Below the pieces are notes generated by a model. The model was not told the origin of the DNA. It searched no databases and worked only from the letters and a program-made list of their open reading frames with translations. Positions 16,116 to 24,209 of a DNA stretch of 64,000 bases are shown in pieces; the stretch's first letter is position 1; every line of letters starts with the position of its first letter. A program made the translations under genes and the position numbers. Source of the DNA: JB111 sp049856175 (GTDB taxonomy: Bacteria > Actinomycetota > Actinomycetes > Actinomycetales > Actinomycetaceae). The stretch is taken from positions 1-64,000 of the forward strand of contig NZ_JBNDNA010000003.1 in the NCBI RefSeq assembly GCF_049856175.1. The letters are read 5' to 3'.

Positions 16116-17192
16116 TCAGCGCTGCCAGGCCGGGCGCGCGTCGCGGCGCCTGCGCAGGGCGCGCAGGAGGGCGGGCAGCGCCCGTGTGGTGGAGGCCGAG
16201 AGCGTGGCCGCCGCCTCGTCGTCGGACCGGGTCGGTCCCCGGTTGACGATCACCAGCGGGAACCCGTTGCGCACGGCCCGGCGGACGAGGCGGCGCACGC
16301 CGAACACGGACAGGGTCGAGCCGGTCACGAGGACGCCGGTGGACGCCTCGACCAGCTCGGCCGCCCGGCGTGACCGGTCGGGCTCGGCGCTCCCGCCGAA
16401 GAAGACGACGTCGGGCACGAGGATCCCGCCGCACACCTCGCAGTCGACGACGTGGAAGTCGGAGGTGTCGTCGAGGACGGCGTCGGCGTCGGGCGCCACC
16501 TCGACGTCCTGCAGCCGCAGCAGCCGCTCGCGCCAGCCCGGGTTCGCGGCGGTGAGGCGGTCGTCCTGCTCGGCCCGCGGGATCGTCCGGCCACAGCCCA
16601 GGCAGCGCACGCGGTCGTAGCGGCCGTGCAGGTGCACGACCGTCGGCTGGCCTGCCCGCGCGTGCAGGAGGTCGATGTTCTGGGTGACGACGCCGGTCGC
16701 GAATCGCGCCCGCTCCATCTCCGCGAGCGTGCGGTGGCCGAGGTTGGCCCGGCGGCCCGCCATGTAGCGCCAGCCCAGGTGGTTGCGCGCCCAGTAGTGC
16801 GCCCGGTGTGCGGGCGAGGTGAGGAACTGCTGGTAGGTGATCGGCCGTCGCACCGGCGAACCGGGGGAGCGGTAGTCCGGGATGCCGGAGTCGGTGGAGA
16901 TGCCCGCGCCGGAGATCACGAGGAAGCGGCGGCCGTCGAGCGCGTCGGCCAGCGGCTCGACGGCGGCGTCGATGTCGCTCGGCTCCGGCGGCAGCGAGCC
17001 CGCCGGTGGGGGTGGGGGCGGCGGGATGAGGCGGAGCCTCGGCGTCGAGGGGGTCGTGGTCGGGGCCTCGTGAGTGCCCGCGCCCTGCCTGGCACCGTCC
17101 GCGGCGGAGACGCGCGCGTCGCCGGCGCCCACACCCGGGAAGAAGTCGCCCAGGGTGTGGCCGCTCCCGTTCGGCGTCGGCGGCTGAGTCAC
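16116..17192 (-). CDS. Sir2-family NAD-dependent protein deacylase, 358 aa
   Basis: The sirtuin core begins near residue 90 with GAGISTDSGIPDYR (NAD binding), continues with TQNIDLLH and the catalytic His in HLHGRYDRVRC, and has two zinc-binding pairs, CLGC and CEVC. The pattern is class II (SIRT4-like). The first 85 residues are Pro/Gly/Ala-rich and lack homology to the core, including a run of seven prolines; such N-terminal extensions are unusual for bacterial sirtuins. GTG 17192 is supported by a TACCCT box 6 nt upstream, although an internal start nearer the core cannot be excluded. The role would be lysine deacylation. Confidence 0.88.
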   Translation of the reverse strand: MTQPPTPNGSGHTLGDFFPGVGAGDARVSAADGARQGAGTHEAPTTTPSTPRLRLIPPPPPPPAGSLPPEPSDIDAAVEPLADALDGRRFLVISGAGISTDSGIPDYRSPGSPVRRPITYQQFLTSPAHRAHYWARNHLGWRYMAGRRANLGHRTLAEMERARFATGVVTQNIDLLHARAGQPTVVHLHGRYDRVRCLGCGRTIPRAEQDDRLTAANPGWRERLLRLQDVEVAPDADAVLDDTSDFHVVDCEVCGGILVPDVVFFGGSAEPDRSRRAAELVEASTGVLVTGSTLSVFGVRRLVRRAVRNGFPLVIVNRGPTRSDDEAAATLSASTTRALPALLRALRRRRDARPAWQR

Positions 17193-17198
17193 CAGGTC

Positions 17199-17204
17199 AG
17201 GGTA
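17199..17204 (-). promoter_or_regulatory. -10 box of leaderless sir2 gene
   Basis: TACCCT on the minus strand ends 6 nt before the GTG at 17192. Confidence 0.4.
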
Positions 17205-17290
17205 TGGGCGACAGGTGACGGCGTCGTGTGCGACGCGTGAGCGTGACACGTCTCGCGTCGGATCGGTGCGAGGCGGGAGAGCCCCGCGGG

Positions 17291-17296
17291 TACAGT
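17291..17296 (+). promoter_or_regulatory. -10 box for tRNA-Ser
   Basis: TACAGT lies 10 nt upstream of the mature tRNA 5' end. Confidence 0.45.
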
Positions 17297-17306
17297 GGTG
17301 CGCCGA

Positions 17307-17395
17307 GGTAGCGTGTCCGAGCGGCCGAAGGTGCAGCACTCGAAATGCTGTGTGGTTAACAGCCACCGTGGGTTCAAATCCCACCGCTACCGCCA
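17307..17395 (+). tRNA. tRNA-Ser(CGA)
   Basis: The 89-nt gene has acceptor stem GGTAGCG/CGCTACC, a long class II variable arm, anticodon stem CAGCA/TGCTG around the loop CTCGAAA (anticodon CGA, reading UCG) and T-loop TTCAAAT. CCA is encoded at 17393-17395. The downstream 70-bp repeat starts with the very next base. Confidence 0.95.
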
Positions 17396-17464
17396 TGTGA
17401 TGTCCCAGGACATCGTGAACGGCTGAACCCCCGGCGACGGGGGTTCAGCCGTTTTTTCGTCGGT
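17396..17464 (+). terminator. tRNA-Ser terminator; copy B of the 70-bp repeat
   Basis: Immediately after the CCA end comes a 69-bp copy of the sequence at 142-211. It contains a 17-bp hairpin (arms 17417-17433 and 17438-17454) followed by TTTTTT, one of the few canonical intrinsic terminators with a T-tail in the window. The first 22 bp match the IS481-associated motif at the left edge. Confidence 0.8.
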
Positions 17465-17527
17465 GGCGGACGTCGCGGCGGTGCGGGGCGCAGCCAAATC
17501 GGGCAGGACGTGGGAGGCGCCGGACGA

Positions 17528-17533
17528 TAGCGT
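17528..17533 (+). promoter_or_regulatory. -10 box of the baeRF-like gene
   Basis: TAGCGT lies 29 nt upstream of ATG 17563, leaving room for the GGAGGA ribosome binding site. Confidence 0.4.
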
Positions 17534-17562
17534 GGACGGTCACCGAGCGACTGGAGGAACGT

Positions 17563-18705
17563 ATGGACCTCATGACCAGGCCCGAGTTCGAGGAGCTGGT
17601 GGGCGACGGTGGTGGGACGCGGGTGTCCCTGTACGTGCCCACCCACCGCGTGAGCGGCCCGCGGGAGAGCGACGCCGACCGGCTGCGTTGGAAGAAGCTG
17701 CTCACGGCCGTGGAGGCCACGCTGACCGAGGAGGGGCACGCGCGGCGCGACATCGACGAGCTGCTCGCCCCGGCCTGGGACCTGCACGGCGACTCAGTGG
17801 CCTGGAGCCATATGGCCGACGGCCTGGCGATGTTCCTCGCGCCCGGCTGGCAGGCGACGTACCGCGTGCCGCTCGACCTGCCCGAGCACGCGACGGTCGG
17901 GCCCGAGTTCGTCCTCACGCCCCTGCTGCCGCTGCTCACCGACCGCAACTTCGTGGTGCTCGCGCTCAGTCAGAAGAACGTGCGGGTCCTGCGCGGCGCC
18001 CGCGACCGGATCGTCGAGCTGGAGCTGGACGGGGTGCCGCGCGCCTTCTCCGACGTGTACGAGAAGGACGGGCCCCAGTCCGACAAGGTGCCGCGACCGA
18101 ACGCGTCGGGCGCGATCGGCAACGGCGGGTCCGTCTACTACGGGGCGAGCGCCCTGGACAACGTGCACCAGCAGGACATGGTCGAATTCCTCCGGGAGGT
18201 CGCGCGCGGGGTGGAGAGCTCTTTCAACGGTCGCACCGTGCCGATGATCCTCGCCGGACTTCCCGAGTGGGTGACGATGTACCGCGACGTCAGCTCGTAC
18301 CCGCACCTGGTCGAGGCGGCGATCGAGCGCAATCCCGACGACCTGAGCCAGGACGATCTTCGGCTTGCTGCGTGGGAGCTCGTCGAGGAGCGCCTGGGCC
18401 GTGAGAACGCGCGCCTGCTCGACCGCTTCCACGAGCAGCACGCACGTGGCGGTGCCGCGCTGGGCCTCGACGACGCCTTCCGCGCGGCTCACGAGGGGCG
18501 TGTCGACACGCTGCTCATGACGACGGAGACCGGGCACCCGGGCGGATCGGGCGGTCCGACCGTCGCCCCGTCGCGACCCGAGCCGTACGACATCTACGGG
18601 CGCGTGGGCGTCGCCGCCCGCGCCACGCTGCGCGCCGGGGGCGCGGTGCGCGTCCTCGAGGACCTGCCCGACGGCGCCCCGGTGGCGGCGATCCTCAGGT
18701 ACTGA
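17563..18705 (+). CDS. baeRF-like (bacterial archaeo-eukaryotic release factor domain) protein, 380 aa
   Basis: The opening TRVSLYVPTHR, the central block RNFVVLALSQKNVRVLRG, and the C-terminal VDTLLMTTE followed by a domain ending LPDGAPVAAILRY match the bacterial proteins related to the eRF1 peptidyl-tRNA hydrolase core and to the L7Ae-like third domain. I see no GGQ motif in its usual setting. Members are proposed to act on stalled or hibernating ribosomes, but most are uncharacterised. ATG 17563 follows GGAGGAACGT, a strong ribosome binding site. The gene is monocistronic, ending in a hairpin. Confidence 0.65.
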   Translation: MDLMTRPEFEELVGDGGGTRVSLYVPTHRVSGPRESDADRLRWKKLLTAVEATLTEEGHARRDIDELLAPAWDLHGDSVAWSHMADGLAMFLAPGWQATYRVPLDLPEHATVGPEFVLTPLLPLLTDRNFVVLALSQKNVRVLRGARDRIVELELDGVPRAFSDVYEKDGPQSDKVPRPNASGAIGNGGSVYYGASALDNVHQQDMVEFLREVARGVESSFNGRTVPMILAGLPEWVTMYRDVSSYPHLVEAAIERNPDDLSQDDLRLAAWELVEERLGRENARLLDRFHEQHARGGAALGLDDAFRAAHEGRVDTLLMTTETGHPGGSGGPTVAPSRPEPYDIYGRVGVAARATLRAGGAVRVLEDLPDGAPVAAILRY

Positions 18706-18710
18706 CGCAG

Positions 18711-18729
18711 GTCACCGCGCCTCGGTGAC
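18711..18729 (+). terminator. Hairpin after the baeRF-like gene
   Basis: GTCACCG and CGGTGAC pair around a 5-nt loop 6 nt past the stop codon. Just behind it are three imperfect 18-bp tandem units (18730-18780) beginning GCGGC(A/G)TCC. Confidence 0.45.
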
Positions 18730-18831
18730 GCGGCATCCAGGCCTGCCGCGGCGTCCGGACCTGCCGCGGCATCCGGGCCGCGCACGGGCCCGGTCGGCTC
18801 CGCGCCACGCCGGCACGCGAGTGTCGAAGCG

Positions 18832-20049
18832 TCACAGCGCGGCCGCCTTCGCCCGCAGCACCTCGGCCTCCCGGTGGTTGCGGGTGAGGTCGGCCGCGGC
18901 GAGCAGCTCGGCGCGCGCCTCGGAGCGACGCCCGAGCCGGCCGAGCAGCTCGCCCCGCACGCTCGGCAGCAGGTGGGAGCCGCGCAGCCCCTTCGCGCCC
19001 GCGAGGCCGTCGACGATCCGCAGCGCCTCTCCGGGTCCGGTGGCCATCGCCACGGCGACCGCCCGGTTGAGCTCGACGACAGGGCTGGGCGCCAGGCGAC
19101 CGAGTGCCTCGTAGAGCAGCACGATGCGGTCCCAGTCCGTGTCCTCGAAGCGGCGCGCCACCGCGTGGCACTCCGCGATCGCCGCCTGGAGCGAGTAGCT
19201 GCCCCGGCCCCGGCCGACGGCGTCGGCGCGGGCGAGCGCGGCGCGTCCGCGCAGGGTCTGCGCCCGGTCCCATCGGGAGCGGTCCTGGTCGGCGAGGAGT
19301 ACCGGGCTGCCGTCGGGCGCCGTGCGCGCGCCGAAGCGTGCGGCCTGGAGCTCCATGAGCGCGACCAGTCCGTGCGCCTCGGGCTCGCGCGGGAGCTGTC
19401 CGGCGAGGACCCGACCGAGGCGCAGCGCCTCCATCGCGAGGTCGGGGCGCATCCAGCGCTGACCGGCGGTGGCGGCGTAGCCCTCGGTGAAGAGCAGGTA
19501 GATCACGCCGAGGACCGCGCCGAGCCGCTCGCGCCACTCGCCGGGGTCGGGCGCCTCGAACGGCACCCGGGCGGCGGACAGGGTCCTCTTCGCCCGGACG
19601 ATGCGCTGCTGCACCGTCGGCACCGGGACGAGCAGCAGCCGGGCGATCTCCTCGGTGGTCAGTCCCGCGACGACCCGGAGCGTGAGCGCGACCTGTGCCT
19701 CGCGCGAGAGGACCGGGTGGCAGGCGGTGAGCACGAGGCGCAGGACGTCGTCGCGGATCGGCTGCCACTCGTCGTCGTGGATCTCGGACAGGTCCCTGGC
19801 CATGTCCCGATACCGGGCGTCGAGCGCCGCCTGACGCCGCCACGCGTCGATCGCCCGCCGCCGGGCGACGGCCGTGAGCCAGGCACCCGCGTTGCGCGGG
19901 ACGCCCGTCGTCGGCCACCGTTCCAGGGCCTCGGCGACGGCCTCCTGCGTGAGGTCCTCCGCGAGTGCGACGTCGCCGGTCACGCGCGCGAGCGTCGAGA
20001 CGACCTGCGCGCCCTCGATCCGCCACACCGCCTCGACGGTTCGGCGCAC
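18832..20049 (-). CDS. ECF42-type RNA polymerase sigma factor, 405 aa
   Basis: Sigma region 2 opens with VEAVWRIEGAQVV and includes DVALAEDLTQEAVAEALERWP. Region 4 contains LTTEEIARLLLVPVPTVQQRIVRAKRTL. A long C-terminal extension (DUF6596 with TPR-like helices) has the family sign VIYLLFTEGYAA. At 405 aa it is far longer than ordinary ECF factors, as expected for ECF42, whose members are adjacent to DGPF/YCII proteins. That partner lies upstream at 20145-20576. The start is uncertain: no ATG, GTG or TTG occurs in frame between the YCII stop and GTG 20049, and that GTG matches the family N-terminus. It has no anti-sigma gene. Confidence 0.85.
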   Translation of the reverse strand: MRRTVEAVWRIEGAQVVSTLARVTGDVALAEDLTQEAVAEALERWPTTGVPRNAGAWLTAVARRRAIDAWRRQAALDARYRDMARDLSEIHDDEWQPIRDDVLRLVLTACHPVLSREAQVALTLRVVAGLTTEEIARLLLVPVPTVQQRIVRAKRTLSAARVPFEAPDPGEWRERLGAVLGVIYLLFTEGYAATAGQRWMRPDLAMEALRLGRVLAGQLPREPEAHGLVALMELQAARFGARTAPDGSPVLLADQDRSRWDRAQTLRGRAALARADAVGRGRGSYSLQAAIAECHAVARRFEDTDWDRIVLLYEALGRLAPSPVVELNRAVAVAMATGPGEALRIVDGLAGAKGLRGSHLLPSVRGELLGRLGRRSEARAELLAAADLTRNHREAEVLRAKAAAL

Positions 20050-20071
20050 GTCCGCAACAGACCTGTTCGAC

Positions 20072-20134
20072 GACGACGACGCCGCCCCGCCGGACGACGA
20101 CGCCGCCCCGCCGGACGACGACGCCGTCGCTCCG
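20072..20134. repeat. Three 21-bp tandem units between YCII and sigma genes
   Basis: Units of 21 bp (GACGACGACGCCGCCCCGCCG with a diverged third copy) lie at 20072-20092, 20093-20113 and 20114-20134. In the minus-strand sigma frame they would read SSSGGAA repeats, but no start codon precedes them. Confidence 0.65.
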
Positions 20135-20144
20135 TCAGAGGTGC

Positions 20145-20576
20145 TCAGGCCCGCGCCCTCTTCTCCTGCTCCTCGCGCCAGCCCTTCTCCTTCTCGAGGT
20201 ACTCGTTGCCCTCGAACTCGGCGAAGTCGGCCTCCTCGTGCACGCGGCGGACCTCGAGCTTGCTGCCGGGGCCCAGCGGGCAGCGGCTCGCCCACTGGGC
20301 GGCCTCCTCCTTGCCCGAGACCTCGAGGATCCAGAACCCGTTGAACAGCTCGTGGGTCTCCCCGTACGGGCCGTCGGTGACGATCGGCGTCTCGCCGTCG
20401 AAGTCGACGACGAACCCCTCCTCGGCTCCGGCCAGGCCCTCGCCGGCGAGCATGACGCCGGCCCCCATCAGCGACTCGTTGTACCGGCCCATGGCGTTGA
20501 GGATCTCCTCGAAGTCGATCTCCTTGGAGGCCTCGAGCGCGGCGTCGGTGCTGCGCATGATCAGCATGTACTTCAT
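20145..20576 (-). CDS. YCII-family (DGPF) protein paired with ECF42 sigma factor
   Basis: This 143-aa protein begins MKYMLIMRSTDAA and carries the DGPF-type signature as DGPYGETHE at about residues 67-75, followed by GFWILEVSGKEEA. YCII proteins have a dimeric alpha+beta barrel with a His/Asp pair and are suspected of enzymatic roles. In ECF42 systems one or more such genes are the genomic partners and often the regulon of the sigma factor. The basic C-terminal tail REEQEKRARA ends about 95 nt before the sigma start. ATG 20576 is preceded by GAGGGAG. Confidence 0.85.
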   Translation of the reverse strand: MKYMLIMRSTDAALEASKEIDFEEILNAMGRYNESLMGAGVMLAGEGLAGAEEGFVVDFDGETPIVTDGPYGETHELFNGFWILEVSGKEEAAQWASRCPLGPGSKLEVRRVHEEADFAEFEGNEYLEKEKGWREEQEKRARA

Positions 20577-20763
20577 CGTGGTGCTCCCTCGTCGTGGAGG
20601 GGCCGTGTGCGCCCTCCTACCGTCCCGTCGAACGGGGAGGGGACGGATCGACATCGACGACAAGATCGGCTCCGGCCGGCGGGACGGCCACAGCATCGCA
20701 GCCGCGTGCGGCCCGGTCGAGAGGGGCCGCGGTAGATCCGGGCCCCACGGCGAACCGGAGGTC

Positions 20764-20820
20764 GGGCCGGCGTACCCGTGTGGGGCCGGCGTACCCGTGT
20801 GGGGCCGGCGCACCCGGGCC
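20764..20820. repeat. Three 19-bp tandem units
   Basis: GGGCCGGCGTACCCGTGTG occurs at 20764-20782 and 20783-20801, with a diverged third copy at 20802-20820. It lies in the intergenic region upstream of the YCII gene and downstream of CsbD. I see no gene in 20577-20918. Confidence 0.65.
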
Positions 20821-20918
20821 CGGAGCGCTGCTCGCCGTCGAGCACGACCGAGCCCCGGGCCGGATCGGCCGGGGGCTCGGGTGTGGTCGTCGGCGCGGCC
20901 GACGGCGGTGGGGCAGGC

Positions 20919-21122
20919 TCAGACGTTGCGCGGCTTGTCGTCGCCGAACCGCTCCTGAGCGCCCTCCTTGAGGTTGTCGACGCCCTCCTTGACGTCCTGC
21001 TTGGCCCTGGCGGCGTGCTTCTCTGCGGCGCCCTTCGCCTGGGTGGAGCGGTCGTCCGTGGCGTCGCCGAACTTCTCCTTGGCCGCGCCCTTCATCTCGT
21101 CGAACTTGTCACCGAGGCCCAT
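20919..21122 (-). CDS. CsbD-family stress protein, 67 aa
   Basis: A small, highly charged protein, MGLGDKFDEMKGAAKEKFGD at the start, with repeated KGAAxKxxxxAKxDVKEG units typical of CsbD-like general stress proteins. It is predicted to be mostly helical and soluble. ATG 21122 is preceded by GGAGGTGG, an excellent ribosome binding site. In Bacillus CsbD is under general stress sigma control; here nothing about regulation is visible beyond a divergent upstream gene. Confidence 0.85.
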   Translation of the reverse strand: MGLGDKFDEMKGAAKEKFGDATDDRSTQAKGAAEKHAARAKQDVKEGVDNLKEGAQERFGDDKPRNV

Positions 21123-21371
21123 CGGGCCACCTCCTCGTGTCGTCGAGCTCCCGGCGAGCGCCGGGCCTGCATTCCACTGTTCCGCGCCCGCCCCGGGTCC
21201 GCAACCGGACGGGGGCGTGGCCGCCGCTGTCGTTCGCTCTGCGCGAGCGCGCGCGGATGGGCCGACCACTGGCGCGCGGCAACCCGGGACGTTCACCTCG
21301 AGGTCATCGGACGGCCACCGCTCGCTCGTACGTTGGTGGCTCCCCAGTCCCACCGACGAAGGTGACACCTG

Positions 21372-23900
21372 ATGAACCGCCAGCGCTTCCGCGCGTGCGG
21401 AGCCGCCGTCCTCGGCTCCGCCCTCCTCCTGCCACTTGCGGCCCCGGCGGTCGCCGGGCCGGGCTCCGTGCCCGGCCGCACCGCGATCGTCCCCGAGCCG
21501 ATCACCGTCTCCGCGGACGACCCGTCGGTGTCGCTCGACCCGATCGGCACCTTCGAGTCGGGCGTGTTCGACGAGTCCGCCTCCGAGATCGTCGCCTTCC
21601 ACGCCCCCACTCAGCGGACGTTCGTGGTCAACGCCCTCGACGGCGTCGTCCAGGTCATCGACTCCGGCGACCCCACGACCCCGGTCGAGTCCGGGCAGAT
21701 CGCCGCGGCCGGCGTCGACGTCGACGGTGGCGGCACCATCCCCGAGGGCGCCATCGCCAACTCGATCGACGTGCGGGAGGACGGCCTCGCCGTCGTCGCG
21801 GTGGAGAACCCCACGAAGACCGACGACGGCTGGCTGATGTTCGTCGACGTCAGCGGTGAGCCGACGACCCTCGGCGCGGTCCAGGTCGGACCGCTGCCCG
21901 ACTCCGTCGCGCTCTCCGAGGACGGTGGCCACGCCGTCGTCGCCAACGAGGGTGAGCCGGCGGACGACTTCTCGGTGGACCCGGAGGGGTCGATCTCCGT
22001 CGTCGCCCTCCCGGGCGGGATCGCCGCCGCCACGGCCGCCGACGTCGAGACCGTCACCTTCCACCAGTTCGACGAGGCCCCGGAGACCCTGCCCGAGGGC
22101 GTGCGCGTGTTCGGCCCGCAGCGGCCGAACACGAACGGCGAGCCCGAGCGTCGGATCTCGCAGAACCTCGAGCCGGAGTTCGTGACGATCGCCGGGTCGA
22201 CCGCGTACGTGTCGGTCCAGGAGGCGAACGCGATCGCCGTCGTCGACATCGGGTCGGCCACGCTCACCGACCTGCTCCCGCTGGGCCGCCAGGACCACTC
22301 CGCCGAGGGCCAGGGCATCGACCCGTCCGACCGGGATCCTGAGGACGACCCGACCTTCGATATCCGCACCTACGACAACCTGTTCGGCATCTACATGCCC
22401 GACTCGGTCGGCGCCTACACGGTCGGCGACCAGGACTACATCGTCACCGCCAACGAGGGCGACGCGCGCGAGTGGGGCGAGGGCACCGAGAACGACTACC
22501 TCGAGTCCGTGCGGGTGAAGCACCTCGGGGCCGACCCCGAGGACGAGGACTACGTCGGCCACGGGCCGGTCGACCCGGAGTTCTTCCCCGCGGAGCTGCT
22601 CGAGGACGACGAGCTCGGTCGCCTCAACGTCAGCATCGAGGAGGGCTTCAACGAGGAGACGGGGATGTACGAGGAGCTCCACGCCTTCGGCTCGCGCTCC
22701 TTCTCGATCTTCGACACCGAGGGCAACCGGGTCTTCGACTCCGGCGAGGACTTCGAGCGCATCACCCACGAGGCGGCGCCCGAGTTCTTCAACTCCAACC
22801 ACTCCGAGTCCAACCTCGAGGGACGCTCCGAGGACAAGGGCCCCGAGCCCGAGGGCCTCGTCCTCGGCGAGGTCGGCGACCGCACGTACGCCTTCATCGG
22901 GTTCGAGCGCGTCGGCGGCGTGGCCGTCTACGACATCACCGACCCGGCCGGCGCCACGTTCGTCACCTACGTCAACAACCGTGACTTCTCCATCTCGATG
23001 GAGGACGAGGCCGACGCCGGGAACACCGAGGAGGCGCTCCCGCAGGCGGGCGACCTCGGTCCCGAGGGTCTCGCGTTCGTGACGGCCGAGGAGTCGCCGA
23101 ACGAGCAGCCGCTGCTCATCGTCGGCAACGAGGTCTCCGGCACCACGACGTTCTTCCAGGTCACCGACCTCGTCGAGGACCCGGAGGAGCCGGGCGAGCC
23201 CGGTGAGCCGGTGCCGCCGACGCCGGGGCGTGGGTTCTACCTCAACAACGGGTGGGACGCGAATGCCGAGCACGAGTTCAGCTTCGGCCGCCCGGGTGAC
23301 GACGTCCTGGTCGGTGACTGGGACGGCGACGGCAGCGACACGCTGGCGGTCCGCCGCGGCAACGCCTACTTCCTTTCCAACTCCTTGTACGGCGGTGCTG
23401 CCGACGTGGAGCTGACCTACGGCCGCGCCGGGGACACGGTGCTGGTGGGCGACTGGGACGGCGACGGCAGTGATTCGTTCGCGGTGCGTCGCGGGAACAG
23501 CTACTTCCTGACCAACTCGCTGACCGGCGGCAATGCCGAGACCGAGCTGGACTACGGGCGGGCCACCGACGGCGTGTTCGTGGGTGACTACGACGGCGAC
23601 GGCGTGGACTCCTTCGCGGTGCGTCGCGGGAGCGCCTACCTGGTGTCGAACTCGCTCGAGACCGGCTGGGCGGACGCGGAGTTCACCTACGGCCGGGTGC
23701 ACGACGAGGTGCTGGTGGGAGACTTCGACGGCGACGGGGTGGACACGTTCGCCTCGCGCCGCGGGAACCTGTACCTGGTGTCCAACAGCCTGGAGTCAGG
23801 CTGGGCGGACATCGAGCAGCACTACGGCCGGTCCAGCGACACCGTGTTCGTCGGCGACTGGGACGGTGACGGCAGCGACACCCTTGGTGTGCGCCGCTGA
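21372..23900 (+). CDS. Secreted choice-of-anchor-I domain protein fused to five GDWDGDG repeats, 842 aa
   Basis: A signal peptide ends near AVAG (residue 29). Residues about 45-610 match the choice-of-anchor I / mesenchyme-specific glycoprotein-like beta-propeller proteins, with ANSIDVREDG, VVANEGEP, VTANEGDAREW and PEGLVLGEVGDRTYAFIGFER, a fold associated with extracellular phosphatase-like or anchoring proteins. A PEEPGEPGEP linker joins five C-terminal repeats (about 625-842), each with GD(W/Y/F)DGDGxD and xRRGNxYLVSNSL. The same repeat forms the body of the secreted proteins at 6093 and 7590. The repeat probably attaches the propeller to wall or glycan. The gene ends in a region of bidirectional hairpins. 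Confidence 0.8.
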   Translation: MNRQRFRACGAAVLGSALLLPLAAPAVAGPGSVPGRTAIVPEPITVSADDPSVSLDPIGTFESGVFDESASEIVAFHAPTQRTFVVNALDGVVQVIDSGDPTTPVESGQIAAAGVDVDGGGTIPEGAIANSIDVREDGLAVVAVENPTKTDDGWLMFVDVSGEPTTLGAVQVGPLPDSVALSEDGGHAVVANEGEPADDFSVDPEGSISVVALPGGIAAATAADVETVTFHQFDEAPETLPEGVRVFGPQRPNTNGEPERRISQNLEPEFVTIAGSTAYVSVQEANAIAVVDIGSATLTDLLPLGRQDHSAEGQGIDPSDRDPEDDPTFDIRTYDNLFGIYMPDSVGAYTVGDQDYIVTANEGDAREWGEGTENDYLESVRVKHLGADPEDEDYVGHGPVDPEFFPAELLEDDELGRLNVSIEEGFNEETGMYEELHAFGSRSFSIFDTEGNRVFDSGEDFERITHEAAPEFFNSNHSESNLEGRSEDKGPEPEGLVLGEVGDRTYAFIGFERVGGVAVYDITDPAGATFVTYVNNRDFSISMEDEADAGNTEEALPQAGDLGPEGLAFVTAEESPNEQPLLIVGNEVSGTTTFFQVTDLVEDPEEPGEPGEPVPPTPGRGFYLNNGWDANAEHEFSFGRPGDDVLVGDWDGDGSDTLAVRRGNAYFLSNSLYGGAADVELTYGRAGDTVLVGDWDGDGSDSFAVRRGNSYFLTNSLTGGNAETELDYGRATDGVFVGDYDGDGVDSFAVRRGSAYLVSNSLETGWADAEFTYGRVHDEVLVGDFDGDGVDTFASRRGNLYLVSNSLESGWADIEQHYGRSSDTVFVGDWDGDGSDTLGVRR

Positions 23901-23975
23901 ACCAGGAGCTGATGCCGACGATCGGCGAGTGAGCGGACTTCCGCTCCACGAGTGAGCGGAGTTCGGCTTCACGAC

Positions 23976-24013
23976 GGGCGGGTCCCGCATCCTGATGGGT
24001 GCGGGGCCCGCCC
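23976..24013. terminator. Fourteen-bp hairpin between convergent genes
   Basis: Arms 23976-23989 and 24000-24013 pair over 14 bp with one G-T wobble around a 10-nt loop. It can serve transcripts from both sides. Confidence 0.6.
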
Positions 24014-24062
24014 TTCGCCGTCGTCGTGCCCGGCGCCGGCTCGGTCTGGTCGGTGAGTCAGT

Positions 24063-24112
24063 GGGATACCCATCGAGGCAGTGCCCCGGGGGGACTGCCT
24101 CGGTGGTTACCC
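24063..24112. terminator. Long imperfect hairpin between convergent genes
   Basis: GAGGCAGT (24075-24082) and ACTGCCTC (24094-24101) pair perfectly. The CCCC/GGGG inside and about five more pairs outside (CCATC/GGTGG) extend the stem. Confidence 0.55.
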
Positions 24113-24209
24113 GATTGACTGGGCGACGGCGCCACACCGCGACACCCGCGACCCGCTCCCCAACCGGCAGAAGTCCGCTCACTCGTCAGCGGGTCAGCGG
24201 GTCAGTCGG

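Larger units (their letters stand above)
23926..24185. repeat. CGAGTGAGCGG repeat cluster between convergent genes
   Basis: Direct copies at 23926-23941 and 23949-23964 face an inverted copy at 24170-24185, with the 16-bp unit CGAGTGAGCGGACTTC. Two hairpins lie between them (23976-24013 and 24063-24112). The core is close to the CGAGTGTGCGG unit found at 16004-16103. No gene is visible in 23901-24209. Confidence 0.65.
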
